Shown one piece after another: positions 1 to 13,100 of a stretch of DNA of 64,000 bases. The stretch covers positions 23,653,568 through 23,717,567 of the forward strand of contig NC_058138.1 of assembly GCF_011075055.1 (NCBI RefSeq), written 5' to 3'. Position numbers and translations under genes: made by a program. How positions within the stretch are numbered: position 1 is the first letter of the stretch; every line of letters begins with the position of its first letter. The notes under the pieces are model-generated. The model was not told the DNA's origin. It ran no database searches and worked only from the letters and a program-made list of their open reading frames with translations. The DNA is from Mangifera indica (Eukaryota; Streptophyta; Magnoliopsida; Sapindales; Anacardiaceae).

Positions 1-890
1 AATCCCACCTGGACTAAATAATTAATTAATTTAACAAATTAATGAAAAAAGATAAAATCATGTGACTCACATGTAGCTTTGAATCAATAATGGAGTAAGG
101 AGAAATTAAAAAAATAAAAAAATATTGGTAGCAGAATATTATAAATAAAAGATAATATTTAATGTATTAATAGGTAGTACTGACATTTCACGTGTTTAAT
201 TGTTTATTTTATTTTTATTTATAATTATTTAATTACAAGTTAATTTGTTAATATATATCATTATTTATCTTCTCAAAATTATTTAACTATATAATAATCA
301 ATTAACTATTATTTTGCATCCTTTAATATGCAAATTTACAACTTTTTTTTCACTTTATTTAAAATAAAAACAATATTATATTTATATTTTTTATGTAATT
401 TAAATATATAAATGATTTATCATTATATAATTAAATATTATTTTATATCTAATTTAATATTATTTAATTATATAATGATATATTATTTATATATAAAAAT
501 TATATATTAAACATATATACATATAATTTTATTATAAAAATAATATGTGTGTTCAATTTAAGAAACCGATTAAATACTGAATAATATTTTATTATTTAAG
601 TAAATATTATTTTATATTTTAATTAAAAAATTATTTATTTAGGTGAGAATACATTAATTAAATACTCATCTTCAATATTTACATAGTCACTTTATTGTCT
701 GGTTAATTAGTGTTTAAGTAAAGGCAAAGATAAGATTCTAAATCTTTTCTTATAATTAAAAAACTAGCATTTCTGCTTAAATGTTAGAAAAAATCATTTA
801 TTTTCTTATAATTAATTTCTTCTAAATTTTCTTGTAATTTTTTTCTTTTAATAAAATCTTTAATACATTATTATTGTTTCTGAAACTTTA

Positions 891-925
<35 letters not shown>

Positions 926-1640
926 AAATATTTGTAAAGACATTTTTGCATAAATTCAGTCAAGATTATACATGTTTATAAATGGATTAATTACATTAGA
1001 TTAAAATTAAAATTTATATTCTAGATATGTCAAGATTATATTTTAATATTTAAATCATGATTTAAAAAATTAGATTGAATTAGTTGACTCGATTGACTAA
1101 ATAGTTACCTACCAAAAAAAATAGTTTTAATTCACTTAAAAACCTTTTTAAAATTAGATTAAAATAAATTAAACGATTTGAATGGTTGGATCAAATAAAA
1201 AAATTATGCTTATAATATAAAAAATAATTTTGAACATATACACTATCAAACTAAATTTATTTTGATATTAAAAAAATTTAGATTATATATTTAGTAATGA
1301 ATTATATAAAATTATTTTAAATGTTATTTTTCAACAATCAACTAATTTGAGTATCAATTGAACAATTTTACTGTTAATTGGATCGACCTATCTCTATACC
1401 GAGCCAACATCTACTCCGGTTATGAAAATTATGGTTCCATTGCAGTGTGGAAGAGACAAAGATTAAATCCAACAAAAATAGAGACAATGCTCTCCTACAA
1501 AAGTCTTGAGGGAAAAAGAAGGGAATAAAAGCTGTTCATACTTTATATTCCTGATTAGCTAAGGTTACGTGTATATAATATTGAGTACGATGGATTCCTA
1601 ATATGAACAGCCATAAGAGACTTACCGTCCTATTTTTTAT
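1..1640. other. AT-rich intergenic DNA upstream of the lipoxygenase gene
   Basis: I see no gene or coherent coding homology on either strand. The stretch is mostly A/T runs with one AC/AT microsatellite and the distal promoter of the lipoxygenase gene. A CACGTG core lies near 189-194, too far from the gene to assign with confidence. Confidence 0.6.
891..925. repeat. (AC)11(AT)n microsatellite
   Basis: About eleven AC units pass directly into AT units. This is a simple sequence repeat, likely length-polymorphic, in non-coding DNA. Confidence 0.95.
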
Positions 1641-1648
1641 TATAAATA
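1641..1648 (+). promoter_or_regulatory. Probable TATA box of the lipoxygenase gene
   Basis: TATAAATA lies 114 bp upstream of the start codon at 1755. It is followed by a C/T-rich stretch (about 1650-1735) typical of a plant 5' leader. The transcription start is inferred to be near 1670. Confidence 0.65.
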
Positions 1649-1754
1649 CACTCCCTCCCTCCTTCACATTCCCCATAACCAAACTTAGCTTCTTCTCCTT
1701 ATTCTTACTCTTCTTCTCGTTATTCTTTCCTCGTTTTGTGCTGATAACTTCACC

Positions 1755-4700
1755 ATGTTTCACAAATTTTTAGACGCTATAACTGGCCACCACGGCAATG
1801 ATGGGAAGGAGAAGGTAAACTCCGCCAAGGGGGAGAGCGGCGGGAAGATCAAAGGGACAGTGGTGTTGATGAAGAAGAATTTCTTGGACTTCAATGACCT
1901 CAATGCATCGGTTATTGATCGTGTTGATGAACTGGTTGGCAAAAGAGTGTCTTTGCAGCTCGTTAGTGCTGTTAACTCTGACCCTACTGCATGTGAGTTC
2001 TTCTTCTTTTCTCTTTACTTGGACCTTTTTCTTTTTTAAATCTCTGGTTTCTTCTGCTTTTTTTCTTGGGTTTGATGCTGCTGTTTGTGGCCACAAGAAA
2101 AGAAAGCCTGCAGCTTCTCCACCATGCAATAACTATTCATGTGTGGAAAAGGGAAAAATGTGCAGAAACTTGAAGAACAAACTTCTTTTCTATTTGTCTT
2201 TGGTTTGAAAATATTACAAGTAGTAAGTTAGTTTGATGTGGGCATTTAAACCACACCTTTTTAGTTAGTTTTTGGGATTGAGAGAGACTCGATATTACTT
2301 TTCAAGGCCTTAACACAGTCCTTGAGGTCGAACTATAGTAAAATCCCAAACCAGGGACGGTCGTTTCTTACGATATCCAAGGTTTTCTCTATGAATTTAT
2401 AGCATATCTCTATATTTGACTTTGGGGAAGTTTTGTGTTATCTCTATATATATGATGAGGAATAAGAGTTTGGCCTATAGTTTTTACCGTCTTCTGTCCT
2501 CTTTCTGGTAATAAGGACAGATGAGTCATGATAAAAATGGCTATGTAAATTGAACATCGTAATATGTTCACAGAGATATGGTTATGGCAGCTCATAAATA
2601 TGAGCTTTAACAAGTTTTTTCCATTAATGAATTGTGTTACCGAAAGAAGATTCGGCAGAAGCAGGGTAATTGCCTTTTTGTTTTTAGGTGAGAATTGAAA
2701 GTTGCAGGTCTCCCAAGTCTCAACCACAAGTCAAACATAAAAAAGTTATCATTTAATCGGTCTTTTTCTTTGTTTCTTATTTTAAAGTCGACTAGAATGT
2801 TACCAAGTCTTTGTGTTTTTCTTGTAATCTAACTTGACAAATGGGGCATGACCCATTTGACATTTTCTTATGTTTTTAAAATACAGTTCATCAAAACTAA
2901 CGTCATAATTTAATATAATTTAAAGGTTAAACCATACACTAGGTAAACTCCCTATTTTAAAAACCCAATCGCTAAATCTGATTTGAATCATGGTTAAAAT
3001 CTCTTTTAATTATTAAATCAAATTGACTTAAAATTAAATTAAGTAAATAGTATCAAATCACAATTCAATTATTGAGTTAGATTAATTTGACCGTTATAAT
3101 GATATCATTCGTATATTACATAATTAAAATTTATTTTAAAACTTTGTTGATTGATCCTTTGACCAAGTCAACGTTGATCCAATTTAAAAACATGGGGTAA
3201 ATTATATTAATTTTCCTGATAATTAAACCTGGGTCAATAATTTTGGCAGTTCATTGATTGTTAAGAAGTTGTAATGAAGTGATGTAATTCATTTCATCAA
3301 AGCCTTAATAGTTAGAGAATAAAAATAGGAACTTGAAGAGGGAATGAAGAATTTTTTACCTTTTCAATGAATATGCCATTAATTTATTTTTGAACTATCA
3401 CCTAATTTGAAAATGAAATTAATGAGTGTGTCAATGAATATTTGATGTGTGTGTGTGGATGTAGCAAATGGGTTGCAAGGCAAGGTAGGAGAGCCAGCAT
3501 ATTTGGAAGAGTGGATTACTACAATCACTCCTTTGGTAGCAGAAGAGTCTACATTCAAGGTCACATTTGATTGGGATGAACAGATTGGAGTTCCAGGAGC
3601 ATTCATAATAAAGAACAGTCATCACAGTGAATTTTACTTGAAATCTCTCACGCTTGAAGATGTTCCTAATCAGGGTCGGATTCACTTTGTATGCAACTCC
3701 TGGGTTTATCCTGCAAAACACTATAAGAAAGACCGCGTTTTCTTCACTAACAAGGCAAGTATAGTTTTGATACCATTAATTTCCTACAAGTGATTACGAG
3801 TCTTGTACTAAGTTTATGTCATCTATTTTTCTGCAGTCATACCTTCCAGGTGAAACACCGGTGCCATTACAATATCATAGAGAGCAAGAACTCCTGAACT
3901 TGAGAGGAGATGGAACTGGAGAGCTTCAAGAATGGGATAGAGTCTATGACTATGCGTACTACAATGACTTGGGTGATCCGGACAATGGCAAACCACGACC
4001 AGTTCTTGGAGGGTCTACTGAGTATCCTTATCCTCGTAGGGGAAGAACAGGCAGACCACCAACAAAAACAGGTAGCGTTCCATTGGTATGTTTGGAGAAA
4101 TATTAAGTCTTATAAGTGCAATTGGCATTGTCATTGACAGTTTGGTTATTGTTGTAACAGATCCTAAGACTGAGAGCAGGCTGCCACTTCTGATGAGCTT
4201 AAATATCTATGTCCCAAGAGATGAGCGATTTGGTCACATAAAGATGTCAGATTTTCTTGGTTATGCACTGAAATCCATATCTCAATTCATTGAGCCAGCA
4301 TTGGAATCTGTATTTGACAGCACCCCAAATGAATTTGACAATTTTGCTCAAATATACAAACTCTACGATGAAGGGATTCAGCTTCCCAAGGACCATTTTC
4401 TTGATGATATTAGAAATAATATCCCCTTAGAATTGCTCAAGGAGATTTTTCCAACCAATGAGGATAATCTCTTTGAATTCCCAACACCACAGGTGATCCA
4501 AGGTAACGTGAGACATTTCTAGCTGATCCTCTATTTGCCATATAACAGATTTAAGTTTGTGCTTCTATACATTTTTCATTTTCCTGTTTTTAATGTTTTA
4601 ATAACTTGGAGCAGGGGACAGGTCTGCATGGAGAACTGATGAAGAGTTTGCAAGAGAAATGCTGGCTGGACTGAACCCTGTCATCATTCGCCGACTTGAG

Positions 4701-6509
4701 GTAAAGCTTTTTTAGCAAGTTTTCTTTCTCTCATTTTCTTCTTCACCAAGAAAGTAGATGCCTTGTGATATTTTCTGATAAAAATTACTTAAATAATTGC
4801 AGCAATTCCCTCCAAGAAGCAAGCTCGACACTGAACTATATGGTGATCAAGATAGTAAGATAACCAAACAGCACATAGAGAGCTACTTAGATGGGCTGAC
4901 TGTAGAGCAGGTACCCAAACAGTCTTGTGATCCTTTTGTGATTGTAATTTCTTAATATGAGTCTTTAACCAAACAAATTAACAAGTGACTTCAACGTGGT
5001 ATAGGCAATTGAGAAGAACAAGCTATTCATATTGGATCACCATGATTCACTGATGACATACTTGAGAAGGATAAACACTACTTCCACAAAGACTTATGCA
5101 TCCAGGACAATCCTTTTCTTAAAAGAGGATGGAACTTTGAAACCACTGGCAATTGAATTGAGCAGGCCACATCCTGATGGAGATCAATATGGTGCCATCA
5201 GCAACGTTTACACGCCATCAGAAGATGGAGTGGAAGGTTCCATATGGCAGCTGGCTAAAGCTTATGTGGCTGTAAATGACTCTGGTGTTCATCAGCTCAT
5301 CAGCCACTGGTATGAATCTGTCAAGGAAAGCTCCAACATTAAAACATATTCATTAATGAAGTCCCAAATAAAATTTTGTAATTAAATATCAGTATTATTG
5401 GTCACAGGTTGAAGACTCATGCAGCAATTGAGCCATTTGTGATAGCAACAAATCGGCAACTGAGTGTGCTTCACCCAATGTATAAGCTTCTGCAACCTCA
5501 TTTCCGTGACACAATGAATATAAATGCGTTTGCTCGTCAGATCCTCATTAACGCTGGTGGAGTTCTGGAAATTACAGTTTTCCCTGCAAAGTATGCCATG
5601 GAAATGTCATCTGCAATCTACAAAGACTGGACCTTTCCAGATCAGGCACTCCCTGAAGACCTCAAGAATAGGTGAATCTTAATCTGGCATTTGCGGAAAA
5701 GTTGAAACTAAAAATTTTAGTTAATTTTGACATGCTACTGCTTTGTTTTATTCAGAGGAATGGCAATTGAGGATCCCAACTCTCCACATGGTCTTCGCCT
5801 ACTGATAGAAGACTACCCATATGCTGTTGATGGGCTTGAAATCTGGTTTGCAATAAAAAACTGGGTCAAAGACTATTGCTACTTCTACTACAAAAGCGAT
5901 GAAATGATGCAAAAGGACACTGAACTGCAATCCTGGTGGAAGGAACTACGCGAGGAGGGTCATGGTGACAAGAAAGATGAGCCCTGGTGGCCTAAAATGC
6001 AAAGTCGCGAAGAGCTGATAGAGACATGCACCATAATCATATGGATAGCTTCTGCTCTCCATGCCGCTGTCAATTTTGGACAGTATCCTTATGCAGGTTT
6101 CCTTCCTAACCGTCCAACTATCAGTCGAAGATTCATGCCTGAAGAAGGAACTCCTGATTATGATGAGCTAGAGTCGAATTTCGACAAAGTGTTCCTGAAA
6201 ACAATCACTGCTCAGCTGCAGACTCTTCTTGGCATTGCTCTTATAGAGATTTTGTCAAGGCATTCATCGGATGAGGTGTACCTGGGACAAAGAGACACAC
6301 CTGAATGGACATCAGATAAAATCCCTTTGCAAGCATTCGAGGACTTCGGAAAGAAATTGGGAGACATTGAAGAAAGAATCATAACAAGAAACCATGACAA
6401 TGTGCTCAAAAACCGCGTTGGCCCTGTCAATGTGCCATACACTTTGCTTTATCCTACCAGTGAAGGTGGCCTTACTGGCAAAGGAATTCCAAACAGTGTT
6501 TCAATCTAG
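1755..6509 (+). CDS. Linoleate 9S-lipoxygenase (LOX1/LOX5 type)
   Basis: Nine exons: 1755-1992, 3465-3754, 3837-4071, 4161-4502, 4615-4700, 4803-4910, 5005-5309, 5408-5671, 5756-6509. They join to 873 aa, normal for plant lipoxygenases. The enzyme inserts O2 into linoleic/linolenic acid. An N-terminal PLAT/LH2 domain (about 30-170) precedes the catalytic domain. Expected iron ligands by family alignment are H534, H539, H725, N729 and the C-terminal I873 (ending NSVSI). T591-V592 is the pair typical of 9-LOX, and A577 is the alanine associated with S stereochemistry. There is no plastid transit peptide, so a cytosolic enzyme is expected. The 1.47-kb first intron is the largest. Intron 2 starts GC (GCAAGT) rather than GT, and the frame requires it. 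The 9- rather than 13-specificity is inferred from motifs. Confidence 0.95.
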
Positions 6510-6608
6510 AGCTAAATCTTCCAGCTACACATTAATATTGTACTATATTGGAAATAAATGTACCAACTTTGATCTTCTTAAATGGTTATGACAAACATTG
6601 AACTAGTG

Positions 6609-6735
6609 CAATAATAGAGCCATTTGTGATTGCAACAAATTGGCAATTTTCTGTGTTTATCCAGTTTATAAGCTTCGGCAAACTCAGTTCCCTGATACAA
6701 TGAATGTAAATGGCGTAGGTAGATATATCCTTAAA
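6609..6735 (+). pseudogene. Decayed copy of lipoxygenase exon 8
   Basis: This stretch just past the LOX stop resembles LOX exon 8 (about 5425-5550) over roughly 125 bp. Shared blocks include GAGCCATTTGTGAT, GCAACAAAT, TATAAGCTTC and ACAATGAATRTAAATG. A one-base loss where exon 8 has the LHPMYK codons shifts the frame. The conserved Arg after ATN reads Trp, and no splice sites or neighbouring exons are seen. It is a fragment, not a gene. Confidence 0.8.
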
Positions 6736-7069
6736 AAAAGACAAGCTGATAATGCAACAAAAAAACTAGTTTTGTTATATTCTTGTAAGGTTATCTGAAC
6801 TAGTTTTTAATATAACGTATTTTTCCATTTAATTTTTTTATTGAATATCAGGTTACCAGATAATTTTTAAACAAACATGACGAGAATGTCAACAAGTTGA
6901 TTGTAATTGTAAAAGCACATATAACTAGACCAAAATGTATAATGGCAGAGTTGAAAATACATTTATAAGTGATGGTCTGGTCTGTCAAATCAAGCGGAGT
7001 ACAAGAGAAGTTACTGAAATCTGAAATCTTCTTCTTCGAACAATTCTGCCCACTAAACCCCTAAAATCT

Positions 7070-7078
7070 GGCGCCAAA
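7070..7078 (-). promoter_or_regulatory. E2F-like site upstream of REV3
   Basis: GGCGCCAAA reads TTTGGCGCC on the minus strand and fits the E2F consensus TTTSGCGC. It lies about 75 bp before the REV3 start codon in an otherwise AT-rich region. E2F control is plausible for an S-phase/repair polymerase but is inferred from sequence only. Confidence 0.5.
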
Positions 7079-7151
7079 TAATTCGAAGCATTTTTTACAG
7101 GAACAGTCCTTCTTCACATACTCCAATTCATGTGTATTATAGTAAATAAAG

Positions 7152-10100
7152 ATGACCGACACCACCGATTCGCAGCCGGACTGCAAGGTTTTCAGTTTCC
7201 GAATCGTCTCCATCGATCATTACATGGCACCGCCGATTCCTGGCTACGATATCTGCTATAGTAGCTTTCAAGGTTCCAATGCGAAACGATTCTGTTTTCA
7301 TTTCAATATAAATATCCAGTCATTCAATTTTCTTTCGTTAATTCTTAGCTTTGATCTGTTCATTTGCCGCGAAAATGTAACAAATAAAATAAATTTATAA
7401 AAATTTACTGGAAACTTAAAACGATAACGTATGACAAATATCTTTCTTTCTATTTGTTGTTGCTGGGATGCCTGATTGTAATGTTAATTTAAAACTGAAT
7501 TAAGATGCTAGCAATTCTGTATCTGTGGCTTTTTTTTCTTCTAATTTTTTATTCACTTAATTATTAGAATTTTCTAGTTTTAAATTGAATATCGTATTAA
7601 TAATTTTTTGAATTTTTAAGGCGGGAAGGTGAACGAAGTTCCTGTTATAAGGATTTATGGATCAACCCCAGCTGGGCAGAAGACGTGTTTGCATGTTCAT
7701 CGAGTAATTTTATTGTTTTTTAAGTAATTTAATGTTGCGAGTTGCTACAATTTGCATTTACATTGAAGTTTCAGTTAGTTCCAAATAGTAGCATTTTAAA
7801 GTTTTATCTATGCACTGTGTTTGGTAGCATAGAGTAGTAATTTTTCTTTACATGTTAACTTAAATTAGTATAAATGGGAGGGGATTGACAGTGTGTTATC
7901 ATAATCAAAGTCTACCTGAAAAATTATTTGGACTCATTGACCATGGATGATTGTGGTCTGCAATGGGAGAATTGCTAGTTATTTTTCCTTTTAATTTATA
8001 TTGAATTTCTGGAGTAAGTTATCCATTTTTTTTTGGTAGGCTTTACCCTATTTATATGTACCATGTGCTGATATTCCACTTCAATCAAACCAAGAAGGTA
8101 GAATGCGTGCTTGTATTTGGGTTTTACTTTGTGTTTTGCTTTTAAATTCAATTTTCATTTGGAAAGATGATGCTTGAAACACATTTTTTTCTTTGTTGAA
8201 TTTTGTAGGTGATGCATGTGTGAATGCTGTATCTCTTGGTTTGGAGAAAGCCTTGAAGGTAAGTATATCTCTTCCCTTATTATTAGTTTGTGTGGTTTAT
8301 TGTTAATAAGGTTTGTGAATATTTTTGGTTTGAATTCAAAGGCAAAGGGTAATGCTAGTTCAAAACGTCAGCACGTTCATAGCTGTAGCCTTGTACGAGC
8401 TAGGAGATTTTACGGTTACCATTCATCTGAGGAACTATTCATCAAGATATACCTGTATCCAAGTATTGCATTGTGCACAGGGAAGGGTGGGGTGGGGTGC
8501 ATGGTTATAAAGGAAAATAAATATAGCATTGTGCTATTGTTGTTTTGTCTTTGATGATATTCCAAGATTATGTTATTAAACTCCTTGACAAACATCAAGC
8601 TATTATCCACATGATGTCTCTCGTGCTGCTAATCTCCTTCTGGTATAATTCTTGGACATTCTGCTCACTTCTAGTTGTTTACTGCATATTCTTTTTTCTC
8701 GCTTTTTTTTTAATTTTTTCTTTTTGTGGTTGTTTTCTAACTTAAACCATTTTGTTGACATGTTTCTTTTGTTTTTTCTTCTCTTTGATTTAAACTGTGC
8801 AGTATACTTCGTGTTATAGCTTCCTAAGTTTCACATGTTGACATTTCTCATTTTGACATTCCCCTGCTCTAGATTGTGGAGGATCTTTATTATGAATTAG
8901 AAAATTGCTGCGGAGTTGCTGAGTGTGGTCTGTAGATGATGTTCATATTGAATGTTTTTTAAAAATTCAGGAGTAGATTGGCTTAGAGTTGTGACCCTTT
9001 GGATGAAGTGATTGTGGATATTTGGTTGAGCTGATTGGCTGGAGTTAATCATGAAATTTATTTCCAGTGTTTGGATATACTCATATTTTCATTTTGAGAG
9101 ATTTATAAGCAAATTATTTTTTCTGATCATAGTAACTGAATTGTTTTTCAGGCAGGTGCAGTTCTTGGTAAGAGTTTGCAGCCCCATGAATCTCATATTC
9201 CCTTTCTTCTTCAGTTTCTTGTAAATACCTTTCATCTGAAATAATTTTGGTGGAGTTTTTTTTAATTATTCTTAATTATTTTTGCAATAATTAGTTAAAT
9301 TTTCATGTTGATGTCTTATGTCTTGTGATTGATATTGATTGAGTATTGTTCATTTAATTCCTATTACTTAATTTGTCTTGTTTTTTACATAAATATTTTG
9401 CCCCCCTTGTTCATATGTTAAGTATTTCTATGACTCTTAATCTTTTTTATGAAGTTCATTGTGTGGTTGTTACTATTGGACTGCTGGCTTTTTTCCAGTG
9501 TTTACAAACAATTCATTTAAGATTCTCAAAAGTGGATGGCTGGGAGAATTTTATAAGTGATGATAATCTTGTCAAGACTTCATTTTGTTAGACATAGTCA
9601 TTCCACAAAATTTGAGCATGCTGAAATGGCTTAAAACTGTGTGTTTGCCAATTTGTTGCAGTTTCAGGGTGGTTATAGCTTTTCTAGCTGTAAAAATCTG
9701 TGACCATGTTTTTCATTTCATCTTTGCTTGGTTGCCATATTTTCATTGCATCTTGTTCGATAGGGTGTGCAAAGATGTCCTTCTTTGTATCAGTCCACCA
9801 CAGCACTTGATTACTTGTTTATGCAGAGCCATCTGAGTGACTCGAGCTATTATAGAAGAAACACTGTCTACATGGCATTTTTAGTAATGGTTTTGAGATT
9901 TAAATCATTGGGCATCTTTAATCTCATCTTATAACATCAGTTGTGTTGATGTCAGTTTCGAATTGAATCTTGAAAAGTTTGTCCATGTGTACCATAATAT
10001 ACTTTGTCGCATATAGCTTGGTCTTACTTTTTTAGTTATTCAAATACTTCTTTCTTTTCTTTATTTACATTATCATATCTGTAATTCCTAAGCTTCTGCT

Positions 10101-13100
10101 TACAGGTTGATTATAACTTGTATGGAATGGGTCATCTGCATCTGTCAAAGGTGAAGTTCCGTCATCCAGTACCAGATGTTTTTTCTCCAAGGGAAGTTAA
10201 TTACAATAGTCAACATTTAAAGGAGATAGATAAGTCAAAACAATCAAATGCTGATTTTCAGGTCAGTTTTATATAATATGGTCCGAATAATTTTCTGATA
10301 GACATAAGCGTAACTTAATGTTTAAATCTTTTGTGTAATTCTGTTGTTGAAAATTTGCATTAGGCAGATTGGAGTGGAAGTGCAACAGTAAGTTCTCCAT
10401 TTTGGGTGCATTCCAAAATTCCAGGTGATTGGTTTTGGCAGTTTTCCTGTGAACTTGATGGGTCATCAGATCCAGACATTCGTTGTATTAAACGTCAAAG
10501 TCTATGTGAGCTTGAGGGAGATGCAACAATAGATGGTTTGTCCATCTTTAAATGTTATGCATGTTTCTTTTCTTTTCTATCTCTCTTTCCTTTTTTAGTT
10601 ATGTCATTTCTTTTTTTTTTGTAAAAGAGTTCACTGTTTGTGGTTCCGCAGAAATTATTAATAAAAAATTTATAACGTATACATCTCTCTCGCAAACCCG
10701 TTCTGATGTCAAAATGGTTCAATCACTCATTCCAATTTGGGAGGTTTGCTCTTGGCTAATCTGTTAGCTTTCCGATATGTAAAATTTTCAATTCCTTACT
10801 GTTATCCATTCATTAGTTTACCTGAAATTTGACAGGAAGAGTACGAACGGACTGGGATGTGTGAAACGGCTATGCCTCCTGATCCTTGCAAACCACTTGC
10901 ACGGGATGTTCTGAAAACTCTCTCCCTTGATCTTGAATTTGAGAATAAACTTATGGATTTGTGGGGTGGTGGAGATGAAATTATTTCTTCATTTGAGAAT
11001 GATGTGAGAGTTGTGAAATCAAGTACAGATGATGAGGAAAATTTGATTGAAGTAGGACTTGTCCATTCTAAGAATTCAGATCCAGAGCATTTGAGTGGTT
11101 TGAAAGGAAAAAACGTTATTGAATCTCTGTCATCACAAGGTTTACTAAATCAAGAAATGTATGCAATAACCTCCAAAGGAATAGATGAATGCCACAAAGT
11201 ATTATCTGCAGATAATATGGAATCATCGCAAATGATAGGAACACCAACTCAGAAGGTATTTTTTCTTACATGTTTTGATTTAATGGATGTTAGTAATTTT
11301 TAATTGGCAAATGACATGCTTCACATGACCATTCAAATGCCTAATGACATGTGACTTGGTGGTGTTTCTGCTACCCTAGCTTTGAAAGGTCATGCTGCAA
11401 ATGCCCTGGTCAAGTTACTAGGAAATTATGCAAATTTAATTCCTTAGGCATGTGCTATATTAGAATCTTGTTTGTAATCGATTTTTAATTTTTCTAAATA
11501 ATAAGTGAAATGTTTATAAATTAGCTTACAGATACGGAGTTCAGTTTGAATATCTGCTGCTATTTTGGATTATTGATTTTTTTTTTTTTGGTTGTTATAC
11601 CATTGCAAAAGTGTGTGATAATAGCAAATGATGATGGATGCTTATTTCTACGGTTTTGATCTCCCTTAGCAGTTATTACAGTTGCTGGAGGTTTTTCAGC
11701 CTTATGTATATCCTGAATGTACCATTGGGGATTCATTTATATTCAGAATTCATGTTCTGCAGGCTTCAGATACAGAATTACTAAGCCTTCTGAAGTGGCT
11801 TGCTAGTTCTCAGGCTGCTGAAGATATAAATTCTGATGATGAACTTCTTCGTGAGACCATTCTGAGTCCCCTGTTGCCTGAAGCAACCATTGATAAGGTA
11901 CTAGATAAAGCTAATACTGATTATGAGAGAGAATCACAGAGGGAGTGCCAGGACATTCTTGATTCAGTTGTGGATGTCACCCACTTTGATGGTCTGGGAG
12001 TAAGAGCTTCTTCTTCTATTGATTCTAGAACTCATCCTCAAACTTCACTGGAGAAAAAAATCCCACAAGTAGATGGTTCTAGTGATGATCTGTACTTGCT
12101 TCCTTGTGCTGGATCAGCTGAAGATTCATCAAAAAAAGAAATGAGAAGTGAATCTGAAAGATCTTTTCAACATCTGGTACCATGGGATACTGGCACAAGC
12201 TTTGCTAGTAGGCATAACACGAGAAATCCTTTGTGGGGCTCTTTACCTTTTTCAACGACTCAAAAGGTGAACGATGACATAGATTCTGCGAGTTTCAACA
12301 GTGAAGCTATGAGATTCTTGGTTGGTAATGAGATGGGCAATTGTTCTGATGTTTTGATGAAAAGTGAATATCCAGATGCCCCTGATACAAAGGAAGCAAC
12401 TACTTCAAGTGGATGTTCTGTGCGTGACTTAATGAGAAGGAAACGGTGCTGCAGGTTTGAGCCACCTGAACATGGGTCTATAAGGGTGAAAAGAGCACAT
12501 TTGGCTGGGGAACGAAAAGAAGATATCTCTCTCTTGCCAAAACAATTGGACTTCAATATATTGCAAAATGATGACCACGACAAATGCCCTCTACTAGCTA
12601 GTAGAGGTATCTCTTTAGTGGATAGAGGGAAAAAGGATTTATCAAGGCCTTCTAACATGGAGATTAAAAAATCTGCAGTTATGTTAGGCCACTGTGAAAT
12701 TGATAATGGTAAAAAGTCTAATTCTGGTGCAATTTCAACAGAAGCTACTAACTGTACTGTCTGCACTTCTGAATCTGATTCTTTACTTGATGTTCAGTTT
12801 TTGAAGTTAGATACTGAGGTTAAACACTTGGGTGATGAGATATTGCAGCAAACTGATGGAAATGGTTCAAGCTGTTTTCATATGTCAATTTCTCCTGGCT
12901 ATGAAGGTAAAACTTCCATGGAAAAGGTACATAACATTGCTAATGAGAAACTTGTGGGCATGCACACAATGGTTATGCAGAATGAGGAACTGACCGGTGG
13001 AGAACTGCAGAGAAACTACATGAGCAGAAGTACCTCAAATAGTAAACAAGAAGCTTCGGTTGGCATTCCGATTCAGTATTTGAACGATGGCTCTTGCTTG

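Noticed and set aside
1770..2208. Overlapping open frames on both strands over LOX exon 1 and intron 1
   Set aside because: Only the frame starting at 1755 continues into the lipoxygenase exons; the others have no homology.
12260..12766. 168-aa antisense open frame within REV3 exon 12
   Set aside because: Shadow of a long coding exon; no domain, and the sense frame is clearly REV3.
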